NCBI GenBank assembly: GCA_963559605.1
Contig: CAUWLL010000007.1
Location: forward strand, 1-64,000
Direction of reading: 5' to 3'
From: Dorea_D sp963559605
Lineage (GTDB): Bacteria > Bacillota > Clostridia > Lachnospirales > Lachnospiraceae
DNA: 64,000 nt
Shown here: one piece after another, positions 1 to 8,215 of the stretch
How positions within the stretch are numbered: the stretch's first letter is position 1
Layout of the letters: each line of letters begins with the position of its first letter
Program-made: the position numbers and the translations under genes
The notes under the pieces: model-generated
Databases searched by the model: none
The model's input: only the letters and a program-made list of their open reading frames with translations
Told to the model about the DNA's origin: nothing

Positions 1-2
1 TA

Positions 3-95
3 CACAATTTAAAAGAACAGGGGATAATTGATATTCAGAATCAGAAGATTCTTGTGATGGACATGGTGTATATGCAGCAGTATGTTCCGGAATAA
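3..95 (+). CDS. Crp/Fnr-family regulator, C-terminal end only
   Basis: Open reading frame running in from the left edge for 30 codons and ending in TAA. The residues (LKEQGIIDIQNQKILVMD) resemble the last part of the winged-helix domain of Crp/Fnr regulators, where a 'L..L.. .GII. . .. .I.I.D' pattern follows the recognition helix. A good terminator follows 30 bases later, consistent with a gene end. With only 30 residues the family call is an inference; the effector domain lies outside the window. Confidence 0.5.
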   Translation, partial: HNLKEQGIIDIQNQKILVMDMVYMQQYVPE

Positions 96-125
96 ATCCA
101 ATTAAAAGACTCTGTCACTTCAACT

Positions 126-158
126 CCCCTGCCCTATTGATGGGATAGGGGCTTTTTT
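126..158 (+). terminator. Intrinsic terminator after the Crp/Fnr-like gene
   Basis: A GC-rich hairpin (CCCCTgCCC pairing with GGGatAGGGG, one mismatch) is followed at once by CTTTTTTA. It lies 30 bases after the stop codon of the partial gene. Confidence 0.8.
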
Positions 159-323
159 ATACGTTTTTGTGGTATAATATAATCCTATGAATGTCTTAAA
201 TATTTTTTCTAAAAATCCATTTGATGATTTTTCTAACACGTTTAAATAATTTGGCTAATATATAATATGTATTTTTATATATACGCAAAGAATGCGCAAC
301 TTTTGTCTACTTTTTTATCTATT

Positions 324-352
324 TTGGCAAGTAATTTATATCTTAATACGAT
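324..352 (+). promoter_or_regulatory. Sigma-A type promoter
   Basis: TTGGCA at 324-329, a 17-base spacer, and TACGAT at 347-352. It points to the short ORF at 392, which has a strong ribosome site (AAGGAGAT). A second, extended -10 element (TGgTATAAT) ends at 178, but I see no clear gene for it. Confidence 0.5.
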
Positions 353-391
353 ATACTCGGCTCAAGAAAACAAGAAAGGAGATAACATCTT

Positions 392-475
392 ATGAGAAAC
401 AAATTTCATGCATTTATTGATAAGCTTTTAAGTTTCTATACAGATTATTTTTTCCATGGAAGCTATCATTTTTAG
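392..475 (+). pseudogene. 27-codon ORF, probably the 5' stub of a broken gene
   Basis: ATG with an AAGGAGAT ribosome site about 9 bases upstream and a plausible promoter at 324-352, but the frame stops after 27 codons (starts MRNKFHAFIDKLL). I do not recognise the product. The strong initiation signals on such a short frame, next to the broken end of the transporter gene on the other strand, suggest a deletion or rearrangement joined the start of one gene to unrelated DNA. A genuine small peptide cannot be excluded. Confidence 0.35.
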
Positions 476-1147
476 CTGTTTGCCCATCAAATTTTTAATT
501 CCTTTTCTAAATGGGCAACCACAAATCACTGAAAGGCTAGCCTTGTAAACAAAAAGGATTTTCCAGATTTCTATACCGTAAAAGAATACTCGTCTTGTTG
601 TGAGAATGGTATGATATCCATAGCTGCTGATTTTCTTTGTCAGAATGGAATAACATGCCCAAACAAACGCAGCCAACAGAGCTAATAAGTCCCCAACAGG
701 ATTTAGTTCCAACTTTGAGCCATTGAAGCTGATCAGAAAAATACCAATCATTGCAACAACAAATCCGATAAAGAAATTTGCTCTTAGTTTACCTTCTTCT
801 TTCAAAAACAGATGGCTCATAATGGCGGTAAAGAATGGAGCTACTGAAATAATAACTCCCACATTTGAAGCCATTGTATAAGTAAGTGCGATATTCTCCA
901 AAAGATAATACAGACAAATACCGCAGAGACCAGCCAGGGCAAAGGTAAGTTCTTGCCTTTTAGTAGTTGCTTTTAGGCGATGCGGATAAATAATGAGCAA
1001 AGCAAGCAGACCCATAACGAAACGGAAAAACAATATTTCCACCGGCTGGAAATCCACCAATAAGATTTTGGTAGATATAAAAGTTGTTCCCCAAATGATG
1101 ATCGTAAGCAAGGCGCATAAATGCCCTGCTTTATTCCTATTTTCCAT
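428..1147 (-). pseudogene. EamA/DMT-family transporter, 3'-truncated
   Basis: The first ~190 residues are a good EamA (drug/metabolite transporter) protein: repeated hydrophobic segments and motifs such as IIWGTTFISTK, FFRFVMG, and the start of the second EamA repeat (AFVWACYSILTKKIS). Full members have 10 membrane segments and about 300 residues. Here similarity ends near FFYG (about position 575), and the last ~45 residues look random. I start at the ATG at 1147, which overlaps the end of the AraC remnant by 11 bases; this transporter/AraC pairing is common in Firmicutes. The substrate is unknown. Probably non-functional. Confidence 0.7.
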
Positions 1148-1728
1148 TTGATTTATCCTCCCCACTGCTCTTGGCTAAAAAGATTTCCCGATAAACTCCA
1201 GGAGACAAACCGATAAAGCGGTTAAAGTAATTTGTGAAATGGCTCTGGTCAGAAAAACCTGTTCGCACTGCTGCCTCAATTGGCGGGAAACCTTGCTCCA
1301 ACAATTTTTTTGCTTCTCCAATACGGATATTTTCGAGATAACTGTACGGTGTAACACCTTTTGATTTTGTGAATGCTCTCAGTAAGGTGGATTTACTAAG
1401 ACCTGCATAGCGGCATATCTGGTCTAAATAAATGCGTTCTGCAAAATGCTGTTCCATAAATCGAAATGTTAAATCCCCGATAATCTAAAGTTCCGCCATC
1501 ATTTTGGACGCAGGCGTGATTATCACCGGGATTAAAAAGAAGGACATTCCCCTTTTGTATCGCATATTCATTATTTTTGCAGGAAAGGCAGCGTTCTCCA
1601 CTCTCTACAAATCCAATTACATAGTATTCATGAAAATGGTTTGGAAAAGGCTGCTGGGTTCCCTCAAAGCGATAGGCTTCGAGCCGTAGTTCGTCATCAT
1701 AAACAACGGTTCTTGTTTCTTTCTTCAT
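1137..1728 (-). pseudogene. AraC-family regulator, internally deleted and frameshifted
   Basis: Two fragments in different frames make up one gene. From 1728 down to about 1478 is the N-terminal cupin sensor (NHFHEYYVIGFVESGER, NPGDNHACV, DYRGFNIS), with an AAGGAGGG ribosome site before the ATG. From about 1463 to 1137 is the C-terminal double helix-turn-helix (SKSTLLRAFTKSKGVTPYSY, GFSDQSHFTNYFNRF). AraC proteins of this kind are about 270 residues; roughly 80-90 linker residues are missing and the join is out of frame. It would have controlled the downstream EamA gene, which is also broken. Confidence 0.75.
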
Positions 1729-1806
1729 GTGCTTTCCCTCCTTGCTAACGATATTCTATCACTGACATTTCAAAAAGGCTTGTAAAATATCTTCATTTAT
1801 TGTCTC

Positions 1807-1835
1807 TTGACAAAACTTACCATCCGCTGTATATA
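1807..1835 (+). promoter_or_regulatory. Sigma-A promoter of the glutamate synthase operon
   Basis: TTGACA at 1807-1812, a 17-base spacer, and TATATA at 1830-1835. A start near 1842 would give a leader of about 100 bases carrying the hairpin at 1849-1909. Confidence 0.7.
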
Positions 1836-1848
1836 TATTGAATATGAG

Positions 1849-1909
1849 CAAAGGCGTTCATTTTTAGAGTAGAATTTTTTCTGCCCTTAAAATGGACGCC
1901 TTTGTTTTT
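1849..1909 (+). terminator. Leader terminator (possible attenuator) before gltB-like genes
   Basis: A near-perfect stem of about 16 bp (CAAAGGCG...CGCCTTTG at its base, extended by TTCATTTT/AAAATGGA) with an inner hairpin (GTAGAA/TTCTGC) in its loop is followed by TTTTTC. It lies between the promoter at 1807 and the first gene at 1941, so it would stop transcription of the operon unless read through. The operon's last gene is an ANTAR protein, a family known to bind RNA and prevent termination. I do not see the classic pair of ANTAR hexaloop hairpins, so the link is inference. Confidence 0.65.
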
Positions 1910-1940
1910 CTATTTATTCTGAAAGGAAGGTATATGATAT

Positions 1941-3035
1941 ATGAAAACTGAAGGTCAAGTGAGAATTCCTTCCGGATGTGCACTCTCAGCAGTCATTTCC
2001 AAAGAAGGAAACAAGATGTCCGGTGAAATGATCACAAATTCCATGAAACCCATGCATGACCGTTCCAACGGATTAGGCGGAGGCTTTGCCGGTTATGGCA
2101 TTTACCCTGAATATAAAGAGTTTTATGCATTACATATGTTCTTTGATACCCGTGACACAAGAAAAGAATGTGAAGCTTTCTTAAAAGAACGGTTTGAAAT
2201 CATCCAATCCGAAATTACTCCGACCCGCAAGATTCCGGCTATTACAGATGAACCGATTATATGGAGATACTTTGTTGCTCCACTAAAATCCGTGCTGGTT
2301 TCTTTACAGCTGGACGAAAAGGAATTTGTTGCCAGAACTGTTATGAAGATCAACGCCGAAATGTCCGGTGCTTATGTTTTCTCCAGTGGCAAGAACATGG
2401 GAACCTTCAAAGCGGTAGGTTTCCCGGAAGATGTGGGTGTTTTTTATAAACTGGAAGAATATGAAGGATACTCTTGGACTGCCCACGGACGCTATCCAAC
2501 GAACACTCCCGGATGGTGGGGCGGCGCACATCCGTTTACGCTGCTTGACTATTCTATCGTACATAATGGAGAAATTTCCTCTTATGATGCGAACCGCCGA
2601 TTTATCGAAATGTTTGGCTACAAATGTACGCTCCAGACCGATACCGAAGTCATTACCTATATTATGGATTATCTGCTCCGTGTACAGGGACTTACCCTTG
2701 GTGAAGCTGCAAGTGTCATTGCTGCTCCATTCTGGAGTACCATTGCAGCAAAAACAGATTTGGAAGACCAGAAAAAACACACCTATCTTAGAACCATGTT
2801 CCCAAGTCTGCTTGTGACCGGTCCTTTCTCTATCGTTTTAGGATTTGATGGCGGACTGATGGCACTGAATGACCGGTTGAAACTGCGTTCTATGGTAGTC
2901 GGGGAAAAAGACGACAAGGTATTCATTGCCAGTGAAGAGGCTGCCATCCGAACCATGGAACCGAATGCCGAAAACATATGGTCTCCTGCCGGTGGTGAAC
3001 CAGTCATTGTAAAAGTAAAGGAAGGTGCATTTTAA
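1941..3035 (+). CDS. Glutamate synthase amidotransferase subunit (class II GATase, GlxB-like)
   Basis: Class II glutamine amidotransferase domain as a free-standing 364-residue protein. It should release ammonia from glutamine for the FMN subunit encoded next. Cys13 in RIPSGCALSAVI is the likely nucleophile, exposed by removal of a short propeptide as in GltB and PurF. Later motifs fit the family: HGRYPTN, the oxyanion segment HNGEISSYDANR, and TDTEVITY. In large bacterial GltB this domain is fused to the synthase; here it is separate, as in archaea and rhizobial GlxB. Its TAA overlaps the next ATG (TAATG), so translation is coupled. The ATG at 1941 follows AAGGAAGG. Confidence 0.85.
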   Translation: MKTEGQVRIPSGCALSAVISKEGNKMSGEMITNSMKPMHDRSNGLGGGFAGYGIYPEYKEFYALHMFFDTRDTRKECEAFLKERFEIIQSEITPTRKIPAITDEPIIWRYFVAPLKSVLVSLQLDEKEFVARTVMKINAEMSGAYVFSSGKNMGTFKAVGFPEDVGVFYKLEEYEGYSWTAHGRYPTNTPGWWGGAHPFTLLDYSIVHNGEISSYDANRRFIEMFGYKCTLQTDTEVITYIMDYLLRVQGLTLGEAASVIAAPFWSTIAAKTDLEDQKKHTYLRTMFPSLLVTGPFSIVLGFDGGLMALNDRLKLRSMVVGEKDDKVFIASEEAAIRTMEPNAENIWSPAGGEPVIVKVKEGAF

Positions 3036-4540
3036 TGAGCGTAGAATTTATCTATCCGGAATTTGAAGTAATCAGAAATGAAAACAGATGCATTGCCTGT
3101 CGGGTATGCGAACGACAATGTGCCAATGAAGTACATAGTTATGACGAAGAACATAAAATTATGAAGTGCGATGAATCAAAATGTGTCAACTGCCAGCGAT
3201 GTGTTTCTCTTTGTCCGACCAGAGCACTAAAAATTGTAAAGAGTGACTGTACCCTGCGCGAAAACGCAAACTGGTCAAACGATACGATTAAGGAGATTTA
3301 TAAGCAGGCGAACAGTGGCGGCGTCCTTTTATCTTCCATGGGTAATCCCAAACCACTGCCTGTATACTGGGATAAAATCCTGATCAATGCATCACAGGTA
3401 ACAAACCCTTCCATTGATCCCTTGCGGGAACCGATGGAAACCAGAGTTTACCTCGGAAAGAAGCCCCAAAAAGTGAGTCGTACAGAGGACGGAAAATTAG
3501 ACTGCAGACTGCCGCCGCAGCTGGAGCTTTCCATGCCTGTCATGTTCTCTGCCATGAGTTATGGTTCTATCAGCTACAACGCTCATAAATCCCTTGCACT
3601 GGCAGCTACTGAGCTTGGCATCTTATATAACACGGGGGAAGGCGGCCTTCATGAAGATTTTTACTGCTACGGCGAGAATACCATCGTACAGGTGGCTTCC
3701 GGACGTTTCGGCGTTCATGAGGATTATCTGAAAGCAGGTGCTGCCATAGAGATTAAGATGGGACAAGGAGCAAAACCGGGCATTGGCGGACATCTCCCCG
3801 GTGCAAAAATTGTCGGGGATGTATCACGTACCCGCATGATTCCGGAAGGCTCTGATGCAATTTCACCGGCTCCGCATCATGATATTTATTCCATCGAGGA
3901 CTTGCGTCAGCTTGTGTTCTCTTTGAAAGAAGCTACAGAATATAAGAAACCTGTCATCGTTAAAGTCGCAGCCGTTCACAATATTGCTGCCATTGCAAGT
4001 GGTATTGCCCGCAGCGGAGCTGATATCATCGCCATTGATGGCTTCCGTGGCGGTACAGGAGCCGCTCCTACCAGAATCCGGGATAATGTTGGTATTCCCA
4101 TCGAGTTAGCACTTGCCTCCGTTGACCAAAGACTTCGTGACGAAGGTATCCGAAACAATGTATCACTGGTAGTCGGCGGAAGTATCCGGAGTGCTGCTGA
4201 TGTGGTAAAAGCCATTGCACTTGGTGCAGATGCCTGTTATGTGGCTACCGCTGCCCTTCTGGCTCTTGGCTGCCACCTTTGCCGAACCTGCCAAAGCGGT
4301 AAATGTAACTGGGGAATCGCAACCCAGCGTCCAGAGCTTGTAAAGAGACTGAATCCTGAAATGGGAAGCGAACGCCTGATGAATCTTATGACCGCATGGA
4401 AACACGAAATCAAAGAACTGATGGGTGGCATGGGCATCAATTCCGTCGAGGCTTTACGAGGAAACCGTCTGATGCTGCGTGGCATTGGTCTGACAGAAAA
4501 AGAGCTTGAGATACTTGGTATCTCTCATGCAGGAGAGTGA
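3035..4540 (+). CDS. gltB: Glutamate synthase FMN subunit, archaeal type with N-terminal ferredoxin domain
   Basis: 501 residues. Residues ~15-70 carry two 4Fe-4S motifs (CIACRVCERQC and CVNCQRCVSLCP). The rest is the FMN-binding TIM-barrel of glutamate synthase, with GEGGLHEDFY, GQGAKPGIGGHLPG, FRGGTGAAPTRIRDNVG and VVGGSIRSAADVVKAIALGAD. Near the C-terminus, CHLCRTCQSGKCNWGIATQ matches the GltB iron-sulphur segment. It should combine ammonia with 2-oxoglutarate and reduce the 2-iminoglutarate to glutamate. The amidotransferase and GXGXG parts are separate genes in this operon. Also called GlxD or GltS-alpha domain 2. Confidence 0.9.
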   Translation: MSVEFIYPEFEVIRNENRCIACRVCERQCANEVHSYDEEHKIMKCDESKCVNCQRCVSLCPTRALKIVKSDCTLRENANWSNDTIKEIYKQANSGGVLLSSMGNPKPLPVYWDKILINASQVTNPSIDPLREPMETRVYLGKKPQKVSRTEDGKLDCRLPPQLELSMPVMFSAMSYGSISYNAHKSLALAATELGILYNTGEGGLHEDFYCYGENTIVQVASGRFGVHEDYLKAGAAIEIKMGQGAKPGIGGHLPGAKIVGDVSRTRMIPEGSDAISPAPHHDIYSIEDLRQLVFSLKEATEYKKPVIVKVAAVHNIAAIASGIARSGADIIAIDGFRGGTGAAPTRIRDNVGIPIELALASVDQRLRDEGIRNNVSLVVGGSIRSAADVVKAIALGADACYVATAALLALGCHLCRTCQSGKCNWGIATQRPELVKRLNPEMGSERLMNLMTAWKHEIKELMGGMGINSVEALRGNRLMLRGIGLTEKELEILGISHAGE

Positions 4541-4545
4541 TAAAA

Positions 4546-4980
4546 ATGAAACGAATCTATGTAAAAGAAGAATGGTGTCTCGGATGCCATTTATGCGAAT
4601 ATAATTGTGCTTTTGCCAATTCCGGCAAACCAGATATGACAGAAGCATTAAAAGGAAAGCCAATCTTTCCTCGTATCCATATTGAAGAAGGCGAAAAAAT
4701 CTGTTACGCCGTTTCCTGCAGACACTGTACCGATCCATTATGCATAAAAAGCTGTATTGCAGGTGCAATCTCAAAGATTGACGGAGTTGTCCATATAGAC
4801 CAGAACAAATGCGTGGGATGCCTTACCTGTGTTCTGGTCTGTCCATATGGGGCACTGGCACCGAATGAAAAAGGAATTATGCAAAAATGTGAACTTTGCA
4901 TTGCTAATACCTGCGGTGAACCAGCCTGTGTAAAAGGCTGTCCGAACCGGGCAATCGTCTATGAAGAAAGGGGTGAGTAG
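4546..4980 (+). CDS. Polyferredoxin electron carrier (four 4Fe-4S clusters)
   Basis: 144 residues with 16 cysteines in four clusters: CLGCHLCEYNC, CRHCTDPLCIKSC, CVGCLTCVLVC and CELCIANTCGEPACVKGC. This matches the HycB/CooF/DmsB-type iron-sulphur subunits that pass electrons between a flavoprotein and a catalytic subunit. Between the FMN synthase and the FAD reductase, it probably wires NAD(P)H electrons into glutamate synthase. The frame begins with a GTG at 4537 overlapping the previous stop, but the ATG at 4546 sits better behind GGAG and starts with the conserved MKRIYVKEEWC. Confidence 0.8.
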   Translation: MKRIYVKEEWCLGCHLCEYNCAFANSGKPDMTEALKGKPIFPRIHIEEGEKICYAVSCRHCTDPLCIKSCIAGAISKIDGVVHIDQNKCVGCLTCVLVCPYGALAPNEKGIMQKCELCIANTCGEPACVKGCPNRAIVYEERGE

Positions 4981-4981
4981 A

Positions 4982-6229
4982 ATGGCTCAATATGTTATGA
5001 TTGGAAATGGTGTTGCTGCTGTGGGCTGCATTGAAGGTATCCGAAAAGAGGATGCAGCGGGCAAGATCATCGTAATTTCAGAAGAACCGCATCCTGTATA
5101 CTGCCGCCCACTAATCTCCTATTATTTGGAAGGCAAAACGAATCTGGAGAAAATGGCATATCGTGATAAGAATTTTTATGAAAGAATGGGATGGGAAGTT
5201 CTCTATGGAAAGAAAGCTGCGCAAATTGATCCTTCCACAAAACAGATAGCCCTAAACGATGATACCGTGATTCCTTATGATAAACTCTGCATTGCCACTG
5301 GTTCCTCTCCTTTTGTACCTCCTTTTACGGGTCTGGAATCAGTGGAACAGAAGCATTCCTTTATGACGATAGATGATATGCTGGAACTGGAAGCTTCCAT
5401 CAATGAAAATTCGGATGTGTTGATCGTAGGTGCCGGTCTCATCGGTTTAAAATGTGCCGAAGGTTTAAAAGACCGTGTTTCCAGTATTACGATATGCGAC
5501 CTTGCAGACCGTGTGCTTTCCAGTATCCTTGATGCTGACTGCGCAGCTATGATGCAAAAACATCTGGAACAAAATGGAATCAACTTTATGTTAAATGACA
5601 GTGCAATATCTTTCGATAAAAATACTGCTTTTATGAAAAGCGGAAAAACCGTTCGTTTCGATGTTTTAGTCCTTGCTGTCGGTGTTCGTGCAAACACTTC
5701 TTTGATAAAAGGAATTGGTGGTGAAGTGAACCGTGGCATTTTAATCAGCAACAAAATGGAAACTTCCATTCCTGATATTTATGCCGCTGGCGACTGTACG
5801 GAAGGCGAAGACATTTCGTTCCACGATAAACGTGTCCTTGCCATTTTGCCGAATGCTTATATGCAAGGAAATTGTGCTGGCATCAATATGGCAGGCGGTT
5901 CTTCTGTTTTCGATAAAGGAATCCCTATGAACTCCATCGGTTTCTTTGGATTACATGCCATGACCGCCGGAAGCTACTATACCGCTGAACAGGGCGGCGA
6001 ACTGTATGAGGAAAAGTCAGAAGGAACCTTAAAACGTCTGTTTACCAGAGGTGACTATTTAACCGGATTTATCCTTATCGGGGCAACTGAACGGGCTGGA
6101 ATTTATACTTCTTTAATCAGAGAACGTATTCCTTTAAGTTCCATTGATTTTGAAATGTTGAAAAAAACTGCTACTTCTACAGCATTTTCCGTAGAAAAGC
6201 GTAAACAATTTTTTGGAGGTGTGGTATAA
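4982..6229 (+). CDS. NAD(P)/FAD-dependent oxidoreductase (glutamate synthase electron input)
   Basis: 415-residue pyridine nucleotide-disulphide-type flavoprotein. FAD-binding GNGVAAVGCIEG is near the N-terminus, the NAD(P) Rossmann motif VLIVGAGLIGLKCAEGL lies at about 145, and the second FAD contact IYAAGDCTEG is near 270. No redox-active CxxxxC pair is seen, so it resembles NADH oxidase/rubredoxin reductase-like proteins rather than disulphide reductases. Its operon position suggests it does the job of GltD, feeding electrons through the polyferredoxin. I start at the ATG at 4982, one base after the preceding stop and behind AAGGGGTGA; an in-frame ATG at 4961 overlaps the previous gene. 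Confidence 0.8.
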   Translation: MAQYVMIGNGVAAVGCIEGIRKEDAAGKIIVISEEPHPVYCRPLISYYLEGKTNLEKMAYRDKNFYERMGWEVLYGKKAAQIDPSTKQIALNDDTVIPYDKLCIATGSSPFVPPFTGLESVEQKHSFMTIDDMLELEASINENSDVLIVGAGLIGLKCAEGLKDRVSSITICDLADRVLSSILDADCAAMMQKHLEQNGINFMLNDSAISFDKNTAFMKSGKTVRFDVLVLAVGVRANTSLIKGIGGEVNRGILISNKMETSIPDIYAAGDCTEGEDISFHDKRVLAILPNAYMQGNCAGINMAGGSSVFDKGIPMNSIGFFGLHAMTAGSYYTAEQGGELYEEKSEGTLKRLFTRGDYLTGFILIGATERAGIYTSLIRERIPLSSIDFEMLKKTATSTAFSVEKRKQFFGGVV

Positions 6230-6230
6230 T

Positions 6231-6953
6231 ATGAAAATCATTGATGCTGCAAATTTAGATTACAGAGCTGTAAATGAAGCATTGCGTGGGACAGACAGCG
6301 ACTGTACGATTGAAGGCTGTTGCGGTCAGAGATTCATTGCTGCCGGTATGTCTGATCGGAATCTTACAATCAATGGAATTCCGGGAAATGCACTGGGCGC
6401 ATATTTAAACAATGCCAATATTACCGTAAATGCCAATGCTCAGGATGCAGTAGGCGACACCATGAATGAAGGGAAGATCCTGATCCATGGCAATATTGGT
6501 GATGCCGCCGGATATGCCATGCGTGGCGGCAAAATCTATGTACAAGGCAATGCAGGATACCGTGCCGGAATTCATATGAAAGCATACAAGGAAAAGATTC
6601 CAGTCATGATCATCGGTGGGTGTGCCGGAAGCTTCCTTGGGGAATATCAGGCTGGCGGCGTAATTATCGTCCTTGGACTTCACACAGATGACAAACGTAT
6701 CGTAGGCAATTTCCCATGTACCGGAATGCACGGCGGTAAAATGTTCTTGCGCGGCAACTGTGAGGATATCCGCTTTCCGGAACAGGTAACTGCAAGATGT
6801 GCAGCCCCAGAGGATTTAGAGGAAATCCAGGAATATCTGTCCGAATACTGTGCAGACTTCGGATATTCTGTGGACGAACTTTTATCCGCTCCTTTTACAG
6901 TCATCACACCAGACAGTAAAAACCCATATAAACAAATGTATGTAGCAAATTAA
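6231..6953 (+). CDS. Glutamate synthase GXGXG-domain subunit (GlxC-like)
   Basis: 240 residues forming the right-handed beta-helix (GXGXG) domain that ends GltB and also occurs in formylmethanofuran dehydrogenase subunit C. Visible repeats include GNALGAYLNN, AGYAMRGGKIYVQGNAGYRA and GCAGSFLGEYQAGG. The domain is structural and links the amidotransferase and FMN parts; it completes the split synthase with the genes at 1941 and 3035. The ATG at 6231 lies behind GGAGGTG; an upstream ATG at 6213 overlaps the previous gene. The C-terminal ~60 residues (Asp/Glu-rich, then SVDELLSAPFTVI) lie outside the repeats. Confidence 0.85.
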   Translation: MKIIDAANLDYRAVNEALRGTDSDCTIEGCCGQRFIAAGMSDRNLTINGIPGNALGAYLNNANITVNANAQDAVGDTMNEGKILIHGNIGDAAGYAMRGGKIYVQGNAGYRAGIHMKAYKEKIPVMIIGGCAGSFLGEYQAGGVIIVLGLHTDDKRIVGNFPCTGMHGGKMFLRGNCEDIRFPEQVTARCAAPEDLEEIQEYLSEYCADFGYSVDELLSAPFTVITPDSKNPYKQMYVAN

Positions 6954-6971
6954 AAGAAAGTAGGTAGGCTT

Positions 6972-8183
6972 ATGAAGTATTCAAAAGAAGAGGTAATGCA
7001 ATATGTGCGGGAAGAAGATGTAAAATTCATCCGCCTCGCCTTTTGTGATGTATTTGGCAAACAGAAAAACATATCCATCATGCCAGAGGAACTTCCTCGC
7101 GCTTTTGAATGTGGAATTGCCATTGATGCATCTGCCATCGCAGGCTTTGGCGATGAAAACCATTCCGATCTGTTTCTCCATCCGGATGCAGACACACTTA
7201 TGCCCCTGCCATGGAGACCAGAGCATGGCCGTGTGGTACGAATGTTCTGTTACATTACCCACCCAGACGGAAAAACATTTGAATGTGACACCCGTTCTAT
7301 TTTAAAAAAAGCAATTCAGGATTCCCAAAATGCAGGATTCCAGTTCTTCTTTGGTGCTGAACAGGAATTTTACCTGTTTACTCTGGATGATAATGGGAAC
7401 CCGACCAAAGAGCCTTATGATAACGCAGGATATATGGATATTGCCCCGGAAGACAGCGGCGAAAATATCCGCCGAGAAGTATGTCTGACACTTGAACAGA
7501 TGGGAATACAGCCTGAAAGTTCTCACCACGAAGAAGGTCCGGGACAAAACGAAATTGATTTTCGCTATTCCGATCCACTGACTGCTGCTGACAATGCCAT
7601 GACCTTCCAGACTGTTGTGAAAACAATCGCCAGACGTAATGGGCTTTTTGCTGATTTCAGCCCGAAGCCGCTGGAAGATAAACCGGGAAACGGATTCCAT
7701 ATCAATATATCTGTAAAATCCTCTGATAATACAGACTATATGAATTATATGATTGCTGCTATTCTGGATAAGGTTGCAGATATGACCGTATTTTTAAACC
7801 CGACAGAAAATTCTTATCAGCGTTTTGGCAGCAGTAAAGCTCCAAGATATATCTCCTGGTCCAGCGAGAACCGTTCCCAGCTTGTCAGGGTTCCTGCTGC
7901 TGTAGGCAAATACCAACGTGCGGAGCTTCGCTCTCCAGATCCATCCGCAAATACTTATCTTGCATTTGCCCTGCTGATTTATGCAATTATGGATGGCATT
8001 CAGAATAAACTGGAACTACCAGGTCCCGCTGATATGAACCTGTATAAAGCAGATGCAGATACGCTGGCAAAATTTGAGCAGCTGCCCGGCGATTTTAAAT
8101 CCGCATGTGCTGCAGCCGTAAACAGTAATTTTATAAAAGAACATATACCAGATGCTATCTTAGATATTTATTGCAATAAATAA
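6972..8183 (+). CDS. glnA: Glutamine synthetase, type I, short form
   Basis: Makes glutamine from glutamate, ammonia and ATP. The family path is clear: beta-grasp start (VREEDVKFIRLAFCDVFG), metal-binding GAEQEFYLF, EEGPGQNEIDF, ATP/glutamate segment NGFHINIS, NPTENSYQRF, and RAELRSPDPSANTYLA. At 403 residues it is 35-40 shorter than common type I enzymes. The missing parts include the usual C-terminal segment with the adenylylation-type region and the final W-E...Y tail. Placed in a GOGAT operon, it would complete a GS-GOGAT cycle from one transcript. The short tail may affect dodecamer contacts or regulation; a paralogous housekeeping glnA elsewhere is possible. Confidence 0.85.
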   Translation: MKYSKEEVMQYVREEDVKFIRLAFCDVFGKQKNISIMPEELPRAFECGIAIDASAIAGFGDENHSDLFLHPDADTLMPLPWRPEHGRVVRMFCYITHPDGKTFECDTRSILKKAIQDSQNAGFQFFFGAEQEFYLFTLDDNGNPTKEPYDNAGYMDIAPEDSGENIRREVCLTLEQMGIQPESSHHEEGPGQNEIDFRYSDPLTAADNAMTFQTVVKTIARRNGLFADFSPKPLEDKPGNGFHINISVKSSDNTDYMNYMIAAILDKVADMTVFLNPTENSYQRFGSSKAPRYISWSSENRSQLVRVPAAVGKYQRAELRSPDPSANTYLAFALLIYAIMDGIQNKLELPGPADMNLYKADADTLAKFEQLPGDFKSACAAAVNSNFIKEHIPDAILDIYCNK

Positions 8184-8215
8184 TTCAAACCAACGAAAAA
8201 AGGAGGAGGTGTAAA

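Noticed and set aside
1504..1689. 61-codon plus-strand frame in the AraC remnant
   Set aside because: Antisense to the clear AraC sensor sequence; no independent support.
1840..1940. Classic paired ANTAR hexaloop hairpins
   Set aside because: I searched the leader by eye and found only the terminator and its inner hairpin; no pair of hairpins with the A1/G4 loop pattern could be supported.
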